The notes under the pieces were generated by a model, which was not told the origin of the DNA, did no database searches, and saw nothing but the letters and a program-made list of their open reading frames with translations. Below are positions 38,564-47,874 of a stretch of DNA of 64,000 bases, piece by piece. The DNA comes from CAWFZT01 sp963820415 (GTDB lineage Bacteria > Chloroflexota > Anaerolineae > Anaerolineales > Anaerolineaceae). The first letter of the stretch is position 1, and every line of letters starts with the position of its first letter. The stretch is taken from the NCBI GenBank assembly GCA_963820415.1, contig CAWFZT010000008.1, positions 1 through 64,000 on the forward strand, given 5' to 3'. The position numbers were made by a program, and so were the translations under genes.

Positions 38564-40074
38564 CCGGAACCATTCTCGCCATTGATCTTGGCCTGACCAA
38601 TTGTAAAACCGTCTTCTTCCAACTGGATGGGACTATCTGCGAGCGCGAATCGCTGCCTTATCCTACCTATAAACGCCAGACTGGTTGGGTGGAACAGGAA
38701 CCCGAAGATTGGTGGCAGGCGGTCATCAAAAGCGTGCAGGAGGTCGGATGGCGCAACCCTGCCTTATTGGCCTCTGTGTGTGCCATCTCTGTCACCGGGC
38801 ACATGCACTCGCTGGTATGCCAGGGTGACGATCAACGCCCTCTCGGGCCAAGCCTGGTGCTGGGCGACCAGCGCAGCCTGGCTGAATCAGATTTCATCGT
38901 CAAAAGCATTGGGCTGGAACATATTTATCACCTGACCGGGGCGCGGATGGACGCTTCCATGCCGCTGGCCAAGATTTGCTGGCTGCAAAGGCATTCACCC
39001 GAGATCCCCAAAAAAACCCGGGCTTTCCTGGCCTGCAAGGACTGGCTGCGCCACCGTCTGACTGGCGACCTTCTGACCGATCCAATTGACGCCTGCGGCA
39101 CCTCGCTTTATGACCTCCAGGCCGCCAACTGGGCACCCGAGCTGGTAAAGTTAGCCGGGATCCAGATGGACCAGATGCCCAGGGTAGCTGATCCATGCTC
39201 GTTGGCCGGACTGCTGACGGTGGAAGCCGCCACCGCCCTGGGCTTGAAAGCGGGCATTCCAGTGGTGGTAGGCGCAGGCGATGACGTGGAAGTGCTTGGC
39301 AACGGCTTGATGGGTCCCGGGGCATCACTGGAACATCTCGGCACAACCGGTTCGATCCTCACCTGTGCCGATCGGCTGGCTTACGACCCAAACATGGCTG
39401 TGGAAGTCTACCCCCATGCCGCACCTGGCTTGTGGGTGCTGGGTGGTTCGGTGACTGCGGCAGGCATGGCTTTGGAATGGGCTCAAAAAGCCCTCCAGTA
39501 CGCGGGCTCAGAAGACCTGACAATTATCAATGACCTGCCCTGCCTGCCTCGTCCCAGGTTAGAAGAACCGTTGATCTTCGTGCCGCATATTTATGGCGAA
39601 CGCTGCCCGGAATGGGAGCCACGCGCCCGCGGGACCTGGTGCGGGTTGAGCGCGACCCATACCCAGGCTGACCTGCGCCAGGCCGTTCTGGAAGGCATCG
39701 CTTTTTCGCTGAAAAACGTGCTCGACCGGATCGAGGTATTAGCTGGTCGGCAGAACCGCATCACAGTAGGGGCGCGCGAGCTGGCAAACCCGGGCTGGTC
39801 CGGGCTGCGCGCCACCATCTACCAGCGCCCTCTGGCGGTGCTCAACACCGAAGAACCCACCGCCCTGGGAGCGATGATCCTGGCAGCCGTAGGCATCGGT
39901 GTATATCCCAACCTGGCTGAAGCAGTGAAAACGGTTACGGGATGGAAGGCGCGTGTCGAGCCATCACCAGAAGCAACCGAGGAATACCAGCGCCTGTACG
40001 AACTGTACCTGGACGCCGCTAGTGCCCAGCGGAATTTAATGCTGCAGTGGCAAGCCAGGTTAGGAACGGCCTGA
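38560..40074 (+). CDS. FGGY-family carbohydrate kinase (xylulokinase-like)
   Basis: A 504-residue intact sugar kinase. ATP/phosphate motif LAIDLGLTNCKTVFF; VTGHMHSLV where xylulokinase has the GQMHG loop; GAGDDVEVLGNGL for the second actin-like domain; GTTGSILTC and VGARELANPGWSGLRATIYQRPL at the C-terminus. It should phosphorylate a ketose or polyol produced by the dehydrogenases. ATGA overlap with the SHMT-like gene shows coupling. Compared with the kinase at 20307 it is undamaged, which fits the lack of frameshifts in this half of the window. Confidence 0.88.
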   Translation: MTGTILAIDLGLTNCKTVFFQLDGTICERESLPYPTYKRQTGWVEQEPEDWWQAVIKSVQEVGWRNPALLASVCAISVTGHMHSLVCQGDDQRPLGPSLVLGDQRSLAESDFIVKSIGLEHIYHLTGARMDASMPLAKICWLQRHSPEIPKKTRAFLACKDWLRHRLTGDLLTDPIDACGTSLYDLQAANWAPELVKLAGIQMDQMPRVADPCSLAGLLTVEAATALGLKAGIPVVVGAGDDVEVLGNGLMGPGASLEHLGTTGSILTCADRLAYDPNMAVEVYPHAAPGLWVLGGSVTAAGMALEWAQKALQYAGSEDLTIINDLPCLPRPRLEEPLIFVPHIYGERCPEWEPRARGTWCGLSATHTQADLRQAVLEGIAFSLKNVLDRIEVLAGRQNRITVGARELANPGWSGLRATIYQRPLAVLNTEEPTALGAMILAAVGIGVYPNLAEAVKTVTGWKARVEPSPEATEEYQRLYELYLDAASAQRNLMLQWQARLGTA

Positions 40075-40133
40075 TCTGCATACTTTTGGAAAAAGCTGCC
40101 TGGCCTAAAGAATTACACCCCGGATAAAATTCC

Positions 40134-41294
40134 ATGGATTACACTCTTACCCGAGAAGAATTGATCGAACGTGCTGCTGGACTGCGCCAGCGCATGGACA
40201 AGGCCGGATTGGACGCCCTGCTGCTGACCACCGGTGATAATCTCAAATACGTCAGCGGCTACCCATCGCCGGTGCGCAGCGGGCCGCGGCCGTTTCTATT
40301 CATCCTGGCCTTGACCGGCGCGCCGGTCTTCATCGTCCACGCTGGGCGTGAAGGCGAGGCCCGGCGCTTTTCGTGGGCCGAGGACATCCGCACTTATTAC
40401 CCGCTTTCCCACGCTCCTGTAGAACAAATTGTGACCACCCTGGGCGAGCTGAAGCTGGAAAACGCCCGCATCGGGGTGGAGATCGGGTCCGAACAGTGCC
40501 TGGATATCCCGCTGACCGATTTCTGGGCGATCCAGGCGCGCCTGCCTGGGGCGGTATTTGTTGATTCGGCGCCTGTATTGTGGGGGGCGCGACAGCATAA
40601 AACCGACAAGGAAATTGCCCGCCTCCGCCAGGCCTGTCGCATCACCGGCGTGGCCTATGACCAGATCTACGCCAGCATGCACGCTGGCATGACCGAGCAG
40701 GCCGCCGCCCAGATGATGAAGGATGCCATGCTCGCCCAGGGCGCCGAAGATACCTGGCTGATGATGACCTCCGGAATTGGCAACTACGACCTGATTTCGC
40801 GCGGGCCAGGACCGCGACGACTTGAGAAGGGAGACTTTGTTTATATAGACGGTGGATGCAGTGTAGCCGGCTACTGGTCAGATTTCGACCGAGTGGGTGT
40901 GGTAGGCATCCCCACCCCTGCCCAGGCGGAAGCTCAACAGGTGGCTGAAGAAATTACACAAACCGGCGTCGAACTGGTGCGCCCGGGCGCAAGTACGCGT
41001 GAAATTGCCAGGCGCTGCACCGAAGCGATCAAGCGCTTCCCTTACCCGGTTACCTCAGATATCGGCTACCTGGCCGCCCGCATCGGGCATGGCATTGGCA
41101 TGACTGCCCTGGAACCCCCCAATATCGCCGAATATGAGGATACTATTCTCGAAGCAGGGATGGTGATCACCATCGAGCCCGGCGTGGCAACTGGCTTTGG
41201 CGTGTTCCACGTCGAGCAGGATGTGCTGGTGACTGAGAGCGGGCACGAAGTGCTTTCGACCGCCCATACTGGCATAAGGCAGATCGGAGCTTAG
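40134..41294 (+). CDS. M24-family metallopeptidase-like protein (creatinase/Xaa-Pro fold) (1)
   Basis: A 386-residue pita-bread protein. N-terminal domain (1-150) with LLTTGDNLKYVSGY; C-terminal domain with dimetal ligands in VYIDGGCSVAGYWSDFDR (two Asp), GHGIGM (His), TIEPG (Glu) and HVEQDV (Glu). These are the ligands of active Xaa-Pro peptidases; creatinase-like members that lack metal differ here. In catabolic operons the family often splits amide bonds of small compounds. No clear ribosome site directly precedes ATG 40134. It is 8 bp upstream of the M20 gene. Confidence 0.88.
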   Translation: MDYTLTREELIERAAGLRQRMDKAGLDALLLTTGDNLKYVSGYPSPVRSGPRPFLFILALTGAPVFIVHAGREGEARRFSWAEDIRTYYPLSHAPVEQIVTTLGELKLENARIGVEIGSEQCLDIPLTDFWAIQARLPGAVFVDSAPVLWGARQHKTDKEIARLRQACRITGVAYDQIYASMHAGMTEQAAAQMMKDAMLAQGAEDTWLMMTSGIGNYDLISRGPGPRRLEKGDFVYIDGGCSVAGYWSDFDRVGVVGIPTPAQAEAQQVAEEITQTGVELVRPGASTREIARRCTEAIKRFPYPVTSDIGYLAARIGHGIGMTALEPPNIAEYEDTILEAGMVITIEPGVATGFGVFHVEQDVLVTESGHEVLSTAHTGIRQIGA

Positions 41295-41301
41295 CCAAGG
41301 C

Positions 41302-42480
41302 ATGCTCCTCTTGAAGGAAACCATCCGAAGCTGGATCGGCCGCCAGGAAGTCATCGACCTGGCCAGGCGGCTGGTGGCGCGGCCGAGTGAAAACCCGCCT
41401 GGCAAAGAAACGGCTGTAGCGCGCCTGTTGGGAAAGTTCTTACGCCCGGCCGGTTTGAAGGTGACCTACCAGGCCATTTACCCCAGGCGTTCGAACCTGG
41501 TGGCGCGCCTGGACGGGCATGGAAGCGGACCGACCCTCCTGTTGTGCGGTCACAGTGACACTATGCTGGTCTCCAGCGGATGGTCGATTGACCCGTTCGG
41601 CGGGCAGGTCGTGGATGGAAAGTTGTTCGGGCGCGGGTCGGCGGATATGAAAGGTGGGCTGGCCGCCATGGCGGTTGCCTGCGCCGCCTTGGGACGCGCA
41701 AAAATTCCTTTGAAAGGCAGCCTGGTCTTCGCAGCTGTAATCGACGAGGAAAACCGCGGCATTGGCGCACAGCGCCTGGTAGAATCCGGCCTCAAAGCCG
41801 ATTGGGCGGTGATTGGCGAACCTACCGGAAATATGCCGGTGATTGTTTCCAACGGCCAGATCAATTTTGAGTTTACTTTACATGGGCAAGCCGGGCACGG
41901 CAGCACACCCTCCGGCGGGCGTAGCGCCATAATTGATGGCATCCACCTGGTCAATGCCATTTTAAAGTATGCCGATCAGGAGCTTCCCGGGCGTGCGCAC
42001 CCCCTGGTGGGGTCTGCCAGTCTCAACATCGGCACCTTCCACGGCGGAATTCAGACCTCAATTATTCCGGACACCTGCGAAATTACCATCGACCGGCGGG
42101 TGGCCCCGGGTGAGACGACATCCGAGGCTATCCAGGAAATGCAAAGTATCCTGGCGGCCGTACGAGTAGAATTTCCGGGACTGGAAGCAGACATGACCAT
42201 CCCTTACTGCCTGCCGCCCGTGGAAATTTCCGCAGATGCCCCCATCGTTCGCTGGCTGTGCGAGGCGACGGCCGCATTCACCGGCCACCAACCCAACCTG
42301 ACCGGCATGCGCGCCACCACCGATGCCGCCACGCTGGCAGGCAATGGAGGCATCCCGACTGTCGTATTCGGCCCGGGCAGCATCGCCCAGGCTCACAAAC
42401 CCGACGAGTTCATCGATATAAACGAGATGATTGACGCGGCTTGTATTTACACGTATACCGCAGTTCAATTACTCACGTGA
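41302..42480 (+). CDS. M20-family metallohydrolase (ArgE/DapE type)
   Basis: A 392-residue zinc amidohydrolase: LLCGHSDTM with the first metal His/Asp, FGRGSADMKGG with the bridging Asp, IDEENRG with catalytic Glu and metal Glu, and GPGSIAQAHKPDEFI with the final His. The lid domain lies between about 180 and 290 (GQAGHGSTPSGGRSAI). Members deacylate N-acyl amino acids or open carbamoyl groups. Placed between M24 and SDR genes it probably removes an amide-linked group from the imported substrate. Good spacing suggests co-transcription. Confidence 0.9.
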   Translation: MLLLKETIRSWIGRQEVIDLARRLVARPSENPPGKETAVARLLGKFLRPAGLKVTYQAIYPRRSNLVARLDGHGSGPTLLLCGHSDTMLVSSGWSIDPFGGQVVDGKLFGRGSADMKGGLAAMAVACAALGRAKIPLKGSLVFAAVIDEENRGIGAQRLVESGLKADWAVIGEPTGNMPVIVSNGQINFEFTLHGQAGHGSTPSGGRSAIIDGIHLVNAILKYADQELPGRAHPLVGSASLNIGTFHGGIQTSIIPDTCEITIDRRVAPGETTSEAIQEMQSILAAVRVEFPGLEADMTIPYCLPPVEISADAPIVRWLCEATAAFTGHQPNLTGMRATTDAATLAGNGGIPTVVFGPGSIAQAHKPDEFIDINEMIDAACIYTYTAVQLLT

Positions 42481-42500
42481 AAGAAAAGGTAGTTAATTCT

Positions 42501-43295
42501 ATGTCTAAACCGGATATGCAAGGCAAAGTAGCCATTGTAACCGGCGCCAGCCAGGGGATCGGGCGCGCCGCCGCCATCGAGCTGGCGCGTGAAGGCGCCT
42601 GCGTTGTGGTAGCTGCCCGTTCGAAATCCGGGTGCGAAGAGACCGTCAGCCTGGCCAATGCCGCCGGACGTGAGGCGGGCGGTCAGGCTATCGCCGTACC
42701 GACCGACGTAAGCCTCAGTGAAGACGTGCAGCGCATGGTTCAGGCGGCGGTGGATACTTTTGGCGGGCTGGACGTGCTTTTCAACAATGCCGGGATTTCC
42801 ATCGATCTGCCGGTCGAAGAACTGTCCGAAGAGGAATGGGACCGGGTGATCGACATCAATCTGAAAGGTCACTTCCTGTGCGCCAAATACGCCATCCCGC
42901 ATCTGCGGGCGCGCGGCGGCGGGGTGATCATCAATATGTCCTCCGTGCTCGGCATGTCGGCCTTGCCCAAGATCGCGGCTTACTGCTCGACCAAGTACGC
43001 CATCCTTGGGCTGACTCAGGTGCTGGCGCTCGAGCTGGCGCGAGACGGTATCCGCGTCAACGCCGTAGCGCCGGGCAGCGTGGATACAGCCTTGTTGTGG
43101 GGCACGCTCAAAGGGGAAGATTTGGAGCAGGCGCGCCAGACCTGCACCGAAGCCCAGCCGGTCGGCTACATCGGCACCCCCCAGCAGATTGCCCGCGCTG
43201 TGGTGTGGCTGGCCAAGAACGAAGTCGATTTTATGACCGGCGCCTGCCTGCTGATCGATGGCGGGATGATGGCGAAATTCCCCGGCCCCATGTAA
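42501..43295 (+). CDS. Short-chain dehydrogenase/reductase
   Basis: A 264-residue classical SDR with cofactor loop TGASQGIGR, NNAG, catalytic Ser in NMSSVLG and YCSTK (Tyr and Lys), and VAPGSVDTALL. The residue set after the second strand (AARSKSG) suggests NADP(H) is possible, but this is weak. It probably oxidises a hydroxy group of a sugar or sugar acid. Start ATG 42501 is 20 bp after the M20 stop, with AAAAGGTAG upstream. Confidence 0.9.
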   Translation: MSKPDMQGKVAIVTGASQGIGRAAAIELAREGACVVVAARSKSGCEETVSLANAAGREAGGQAIAVPTDVSLSEDVQRMVQAAVDTFGGLDVLFNNAGISIDLPVEELSEEEWDRVIDINLKGHFLCAKYAIPHLRARGGGVIINMSSVLGMSALPKIAAYCSTKYAILGLTQVLALELARDGIRVNAVAPGSVDTALLWGTLKGEDLEQARQTCTEAQPVGYIGTPQQIARAVVWLAKNEVDFMTGACLLIDGGMMAKFPGPM

Positions 43296-43333
43296 AAGTG
43301 AACCGGTCCAATAAGAAATCCAGGTGCATTAGC

Positions 43334-44434
43334 ATGGAAACCCACGTCCTCGAAAACCGTATCAGCCGCCTGCGCGAGCAAATCGCCGGCGCCGGCATGC
43401 GCGCCGCCGTGCTTTCACGCCCGCAGCATATCTTTTACTTTACCGGCGTGATGCCTGGCACGGCCCCGGCCCTGCTGCTGGTGACCCAGATCCGCACGCT
43501 GGGGATTGCCCCCGCCCCGCTGGGAGCGGTTGAAACGCTGACCTATGTGGATTACGACATCCACAAAGGTTGGAACGTCTTTGCCTCCGTAGCCGAGCTG
43601 CTGGACCGGGCGCTGACCGACCTTTTCCCGATCGGGCGCATCGTTGGGCTGGAGTTGGATCATTTTCCGGCCATCTGGATGCCAATTGCGCTGCGCCACC
43701 TGCGTGAAACGCGCCCACTCAAAGACTTGCTATGGAAAATCGAGTGTAATAAAGACTCCCAGGAACTGCAACAGATCGCCGCCAATGTAGCCGGCAATGA
43801 CCGCATCTTCCAGGCAGTTCAGGCGGCCTTGCGCCCGGGTATGCCCGAGCTAGAGCTGTGGTCGGTCGTCCAGAACGGCCTGAACCAGAATGGCGGCGGG
43901 CCGGTGTTGCTGGAAGCCGACCTGGGCGCAGGCGTAAAAGGCAGCAACCCCGACGCCAAACCGGGCAATGAGACGTTGAAGCAGGGTGGGACGGTTTTCA
44001 TCGATATCTATTCCAACACGCACGGATACTATGCCGATACAACGCGCGTCTTTGCGCTTGGCCATCCCAGCCAGCGCCACAAGGAAGTCTTTGGCGTTCT
44101 GCAGGCAGCTTTACAGGCTGGCATAGCCCGCCTCCTGCCAGGTACGCCGGCCAACCAGGTGGATGCCGCTGTTCGCGGGGTGATTGAACGCGCCGGTTAC
44201 GGCGAGAACTTCCCCCATCACAGCGGGCACGCCTACGGTTTATTCCAACAGGAAAGGCCTTACTTCATCCCGGCTGAAACAACCCCGCTAGAAGCGGGGA
44301 TGGTCGTCACCCTCGAACCGGGCATTTACATCCCCGGCTGGGCAGGTATGCGCCTGGAAGGAAATTTTGTCATCGAGCCAAACGGCGCCCGCCGCCTGGA
44401 CAGCTTTCCTTCCGACCTGGTGGTGTGCGGGTAG
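43334..44434 (+). CDS. M24-family metallopeptidase-like protein (2)
   Basis: A 366-residue second pita-bread protein, divergent from the one at 40134. Ligands: VFIDIYSNTHGYYADTTR (two Asp), HHSGHAYGL (His), TLEPG (Glu) and RLEGNFV (Glu). The N-terminal domain is shorter (IFYFTGVMPG). Two different M24 proteins in one operon suggest two amide-bond steps or different chain ends. Start ATG 43334 follows CAGGTGCATTAGC; a much longer open frame upstream overlaps the SDR gene in another frame and is not likely to be translated. Confidence 0.85.
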   Translation: METHVLENRISRLREQIAGAGMRAAVLSRPQHIFYFTGVMPGTAPALLLVTQIRTLGIAPAPLGAVETLTYVDYDIHKGWNVFASVAELLDRALTDLFPIGRIVGLELDHFPAIWMPIALRHLRETRPLKDLLWKIECNKDSQELQQIAANVAGNDRIFQAVQAALRPGMPELELWSVVQNGLNQNGGGPVLLEADLGAGVKGSNPDAKPGNETLKQGGTVFIDIYSNTHGYYADTTRVFALGHPSQRHKEVFGVLQAALQAGIARLLPGTPANQVDAAVRGVIERAGYGENFPHHSGHAYGLFQQERPYFIPAETTPLEAGMVVTLEPGIYIPGWAGMRLEGNFVIEPNGARRLDSFPSDLVVCG

Positions 44435-44489
44435 TTTTTCAACCTTTTTATTCAATCTCAAACCCATATTTTCCCCTGAGGAGGATAAA

Positions 44490-45944
44490 ATGATTGTCAG
44501 ACCCAAAGAATTTACCGGCGTACTGAAGAATCCCTGGATGGGCTGGGGCTTGTGGGCAGGCCCGATCTACTTTACCGGCGCTCCGCGCACATTGGAAGAG
44601 AATACTACCGGCTTCGGTGACGACGCGCCCCTCTTCCAATGGGTTCTGCTGGACTGGATGTGGGCAGATCTCGAACCACAGGAAGGCCAGTTCGACTGGG
44701 CGCCGCTGGATACCATCATCCAATACTGGGCTCAGCGCGGCAAGCAAATAAACTTGCGCATCTGGGTAACCGATGACCCCGGCTGGGATGGCGCTCCGGG
44801 CGCCGCCTGGGCCTGTCCCAAGTGGGTTTACGACGCCGGCCTGCGCTGGCGTGATTATCAGGGGGAAGGCGGCACGGCGAAGCGAGAGCCGGATTACGCC
44901 GATCCTTCCTTCCAGACAGTGTTCATGCCGCGTTTGAAAAATCTGTTACAGGCGGTGGCTAACCGCTACGATCATCCCGGGCATCCCTTCAACTTCTTTG
45001 GGTGTATGGGCTACGGGCAGTGGGGAGAATGGCACACGCTCTGGTCGAACTATCCCTGGCCAAGCAAAAAGGTCAAGCACGATGTGCTGGCCGGCATCGT
45101 CAACCTGTATGCGGACACCTTTCAAAATATAGACCTGGCCATCTCCTACTGTCTGGATACTTTCACCATTGGCGAGACGGCCGCGCCTTTCCTGAAAGAT
45201 TATATGTCGTTTCTCGAACGCCAGGGACGCGACAGCCTGGACGACTTCCTATACCGCCAGGCGCTCGACATTGCCATGCAGCGCGGCTTCCTGCTCGGCC
45301 GGCACGGCTTCATCGATGGGCTGTGGCACAACGACAGACTCATTATGCAGAACGAGTGGAAGCGCACCGCACTGTATGCCGAGGCCAACTGGTGTTACAC
45401 CGATATCAAGGATCAGGGCACCCACGGCACGCTGGATGAGAATATCGACATCATGCTGGAATGGCACTCGACCTACGGGCACTTTTACACCGGTGCGGCC
45501 TCTTACCGGCGCACCATGCGCGACGACCCGCAGTCCTACGCGCGCGGCCTCAAACCCGGCGGGCTGGGCTACCGCTTTGTGCTAAAGGAAGCCAGTTGGC
45601 CCGACCAGGCCCACCCCGGCCATCTCCTGCTCTTCCAACAAAACTGGCAAAACCAGAATGTGGCCCGCCTGCACAAGCGCCATTTACTGACCCTGTACTT
45701 GAGCGGTGCAGACGGAAATGACGTATTCTCTGAGCCGGATCGAGCCTTCAACTCCACTTCCTGGATATCCGGCGAGGATTACGCCTTTACCTCCATCTAT
45801 CACCTGCCCAAAGACCTGCCCGCCGGCGCCTACGACCTGTCGATCGCCATGACCGACCTGGACGGCACACCGCGTATCGCTCTGGGCATCGAAGGCGGCG
45901 ATGACCGGCTGCGCTACAAGCTGGGCAAAATCGAAGTCGTCTAG
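44490..45944 (+). CDS. Glycosidase-like protein (DUF4874/DUF4832-type architecture)
   Basis: A 484-residue protein. The N-terminal part opens with LKNPWMGWGLW and a TIM-barrel-like stretch (LDWMWADLEPQEGQFDWAPLD) that resembles GH42/GH10-type barrels; GYGQWGEWH may be an acidic active-site motif. The last about 100 residues (SWISGEDYAFTSIYHLP ... ALGIEGGDDRLRYKLG) are like the C-terminal beta domain of DUF4832 proteins. No signal peptide. Start follows CTGAGGAGGATAAA. It is the last gene of the catabolic block. I infer a carbohydrate-active enzyme, but no activity is established for this domain pair to my knowledge. Confidence 0.65.
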   Translation: MIVRPKEFTGVLKNPWMGWGLWAGPIYFTGAPRTLEENTTGFGDDAPLFQWVLLDWMWADLEPQEGQFDWAPLDTIIQYWAQRGKQINLRIWVTDDPGWDGAPGAAWACPKWVYDAGLRWRDYQGEGGTAKREPDYADPSFQTVFMPRLKNLLQAVANRYDHPGHPFNFFGCMGYGQWGEWHTLWSNYPWPSKKVKHDVLAGIVNLYADTFQNIDLAISYCLDTFTIGETAAPFLKDYMSFLERQGRDSLDDFLYRQALDIAMQRGFLLGRHGFIDGLWHNDRLIMQNEWKRTALYAEANWCYTDIKDQGTHGTLDENIDIMLEWHSTYGHFYTGAASYRRTMRDDPQSYARGLKPGGLGYRFVLKEASWPDQAHPGHLLLFQQNWQNQNVARLHKRHLLTLYLSGADGNDVFSEPDRAFNSTSWISGEDYAFTSIYHLPKDLPAGAYDLSIAMTDLDGTPRIALGIEGGDDRLRYKLGKIEVV

Positions 45945-46455
45945 CATTATTCTGTCAATGACTGCTCAATTTAACCTGGTTACTTAGCCTGCTGGCGAAC
46001 CCAATCCTGATAGAACAATCCCAGCGGGCTAAGCATGCCTTTCTATTCGTTTTCTACTGTAGTCGTACCATCTGCGGCTTGAGCAGAATTTCGCCAATAT
46101 TTCCATTAACGCAAACCAACTCGGCTGAAAAACAGGCGCCTTTCCGGTCTGCCCAGGGTATACTATCCTGACCTGGTCCAGGGCGGTATTTGTCTGGTTG
46201 GACAAATCCTTGAATTCAGCCGGTATCGGCGCACTGAAGTAAATTATAGGGATTATTCTGATCATCGCCGGTTACGACAGGATATTAAAGAGGATGAGAA
46301 CTCATTTATTGTCGACTTTCCTGGTTGTATAAACCCTGCCAATGCGGTATATTTATGGTAAATATTATCTAAAATCTTCAGGGCAATTATTGATCTGAGT
46401 TATAAGAATAAAATGCGTTGAAATTATAGGTGCGCTTTCTTCAAGGGAGGTTGAT
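45945..46455. other. Intergenic between catabolic block and eCIS locus, with possible remnant
   Basis: No intact gene is present. An inverted pair at 45983-45995 and 46021-46033 (CTTAGCCTGCTGG/CCAGCGGGCTAAG, one wobble) could end the upstream block. On the minus strand a protein-like tail of about 50 codons (46215 to stop 46054-46056; contains SIPWADRKGACFSAEL) has no start and an upstream stop, so it looks like a decayed gene end. The last 150 bp before the regulator are AT-rich and should hold its promoter. Confidence 0.4.
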
Positions 46456-47394
46456 ATGTTAACCGTAAAGCTTTTTGGCAGCGGCAATGCATATTTTTAT
46501 GATCGACCGATGGATGGGTTCCCATTCCACCATTCTTATTTGGTCTTCTGCTATCTACTGCTGAACCGCCAACGTATACAAAATCGAGAACGACTGGCAT
46601 CAGTCTTCTGGGGAAATTACTCCACCAACGTCTCGCGCAAATATTTACGTAATGCTCTGTGGAAGCTGCGTTCTGTCTTCCAATCCGTGGGCGCAGAGCT
46701 CGAGGATTATCTTCAAGTTAACGATGACAGCATCGCCTTCCAGTGCGCCAGCCCTTACCAGCTTGATGTAGAAACATTTGAAACACTCTTATCCACTACC
46801 CGTGCTCTTCAAGGTGAAGAGCTTAGCCAGGACCAGGCACAGCAACTGAAACAGGCCATTGAGCTTTACGACGGTGACCTGCTTGAAGGGGTGGACGAGG
46901 AATGGTGCCTGTATGAACGCGAACGTTTGAGCTTAATGCACCTGAATACGCTGCTCAAATTGATGGTCTATAATCGTTCCCATCACATGTACACCCTCGG
47001 CCTCGAATATGGGGAACGCATCCTGGCTTTCGACAATACGCGTGAAAACGTCCACCGCGAAATAATGCTGCTTTATTGGCTATTAGGTGAACCGCAAATG
47101 GCCCTGGTTCAGTTCCATCGCTGCGAACAAATCCTGCACGACCAGGTGGGTGTTGAGCCATCCGAAGAGACCAGGAACCTTTACCAGCAAATGCTGCACC
47201 ACCGCTTTTCAATGCCCACACAGGTCTTTATCCCAACAGGTTCAATTGAAAATCCCAAAAACTTCAGCCCAGAGACAGCCACCGAATATGCCATTCATGA
47301 AATCCAGCACCTCCGCCAGGTGATCGAAGAGACCAAAACCGGGCTGGCGCGGGTAGAAGAACTGCTTGAACAAGCCAGGATTAATAGCAAATAG
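46456..47394 (+). CDS. SARP/AfsR-type transcriptional regulator (BTAD domain)
   Basis: A 312-residue protein. The N-terminal about 95 residues are a winged-helix DNA-binding domain (VKLFGSG...HHSYLVFCYLLLNRQRI, RKYLRNALWKLRSVF), followed by the BTAD helical domain (DVETFETLL, AIELYDGDLLEGVDEEWCLYERERL, VHREIMLLYWLLGEPQMALVQFHRCEQILHDQVGVEPS). The C-terminal 40 residues form a coiled coil (EIQHLRQVIEETKTGLARVEELLEQ). It follows AAGGGAGGTTGAT. This type commonly sits at the head of eCIS loci, so it probably activates the genes downstream. Confidence 0.88.
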   Translation: MLTVKLFGSGNAYFYDRPMDGFPFHHSYLVFCYLLLNRQRIQNRERLASVFWGNYSTNVSRKYLRNALWKLRSVFQSVGAELEDYLQVNDDSIAFQCASPYQLDVETFETLLSTTRALQGEELSQDQAQQLKQAIELYDGDLLEGVDEEWCLYERERLSLMHLNTLLKLMVYNRSHHMYTLGLEYGERILAFDNTRENVHREIMLLYWLLGEPQMALVQFHRCEQILHDQVGVEPSEETRNLYQQMLHHRFSMPTQVFIPTGSIENPKNFSPETATEYAIHEIQHLRQVIEETKTGLARVEELLEQARINSK

Positions 47395-47422
47395 CTAAAA
47401 AGACGCACTTACACTCTACTGC

Positions 47423-47443
47423 AAGACGCTGCAAAGGCGTCTT
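47423..47443 (+). terminator. Short hairpin after the regulator gene
   Basis: AAGACGC (47423-47429) pairs with GCGTCTT (47437-47443) around a 7-nt loop. There is no T-run. It may separate regulator from structural-gene expression. A related AAAGACGCC/GGCGGTCTTT hairpin occurs at 53077-53123. Confidence 0.4.
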
Positions 47444-47563
47444 AGAGACCTTGCCGCGCTAGCATAAAGGAAAATTAATCCTTCTTTGTGGTTTTGTAAC
47501 GTCCCCCCTGATCGCTTAGGGAGGATATTAGCCTGTTTCCAGCAGGCGCGAGGCAAGGTCCCC

Positions 47564-47806
47564 ATGAAGGAAGACGACAGCAACGACGATACCCAATCCT
47601 TTATCTTACGCATCTGGAATGATGCCCCCCCCGGAGGCAGCAGAAATATGAAGAACTGGAGGGGCTCGATTGTGCATGTTGGCAGCGGCAAACGTATTTA
47701 CTTCCATAATCTGAACAGTATTACTCCCTTCATCCAGAAGCAGACCGGCATGGGAGCCAGGACAGTTGTCGCCTGGTTGAAATCACTCTTCTGGAAAACC
47801 GGGTAG
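47564..47806 (+). CDS. Small conserved-looking protein of eCIS loci
   Basis: An 80-residue protein. FILRIWND, WRGSIVHVGSGKRIYFHNLNSITPFI form a compact beta-rich core of a kind I know from short proteins near Chloroflexota and eCIS regulators, without assigned function. Start ATG 47564 follows GGCAAGGTCCCC; the frame opens earlier but has no better site. After its stop a second protein-like stretch in another frame leads to the ATPase start, so a frameshift near its end cannot be excluded. Confidence 0.6.
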   Translation: MKEDDSNDDTQSFILRIWNDAPPGGSRNMKNWRGSIVHVGSGKRIYFHNLNSITPFIQKQTGMGARTVVAWLKSLFWKTG

Positions 47807-47874
47807 AAATAATACTCAGCGAAAAATACTCGGAATTACATGGCATTCCTGTAAAAGAAGTGGAGCGTATGTGA
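47710..47874 (+). other. Open stretch without start codon, coupled to the ATPase gene
   Basis: A 54-codon open frame with protein-like ending (LVEITLLENRVEIILSEKYSELHGIPVKEVERM) stops at TGA 47872-47874, overlapping the ATPase ATG as TGATG. No ATG, GTG or TTG start is available in the frame; only CTG. Either the small upstream gene is frameshifted near 47765 and this is its true end, or the pattern is chance. Confidence 0.35.

Noticed and set aside
42836..43333. Long N-terminal extension of the second M24 protein
   Set aside because: It overlaps the SDR gene in another frame with Arg/Gly-rich shadow sequence; ATG 43334 gives the normal family N-terminus.
46029..46265. Minus-strand 78-codon frame
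   Set aside because: No ribosome site or motif; another frame in the same place looks more protein-like but is also start-less.
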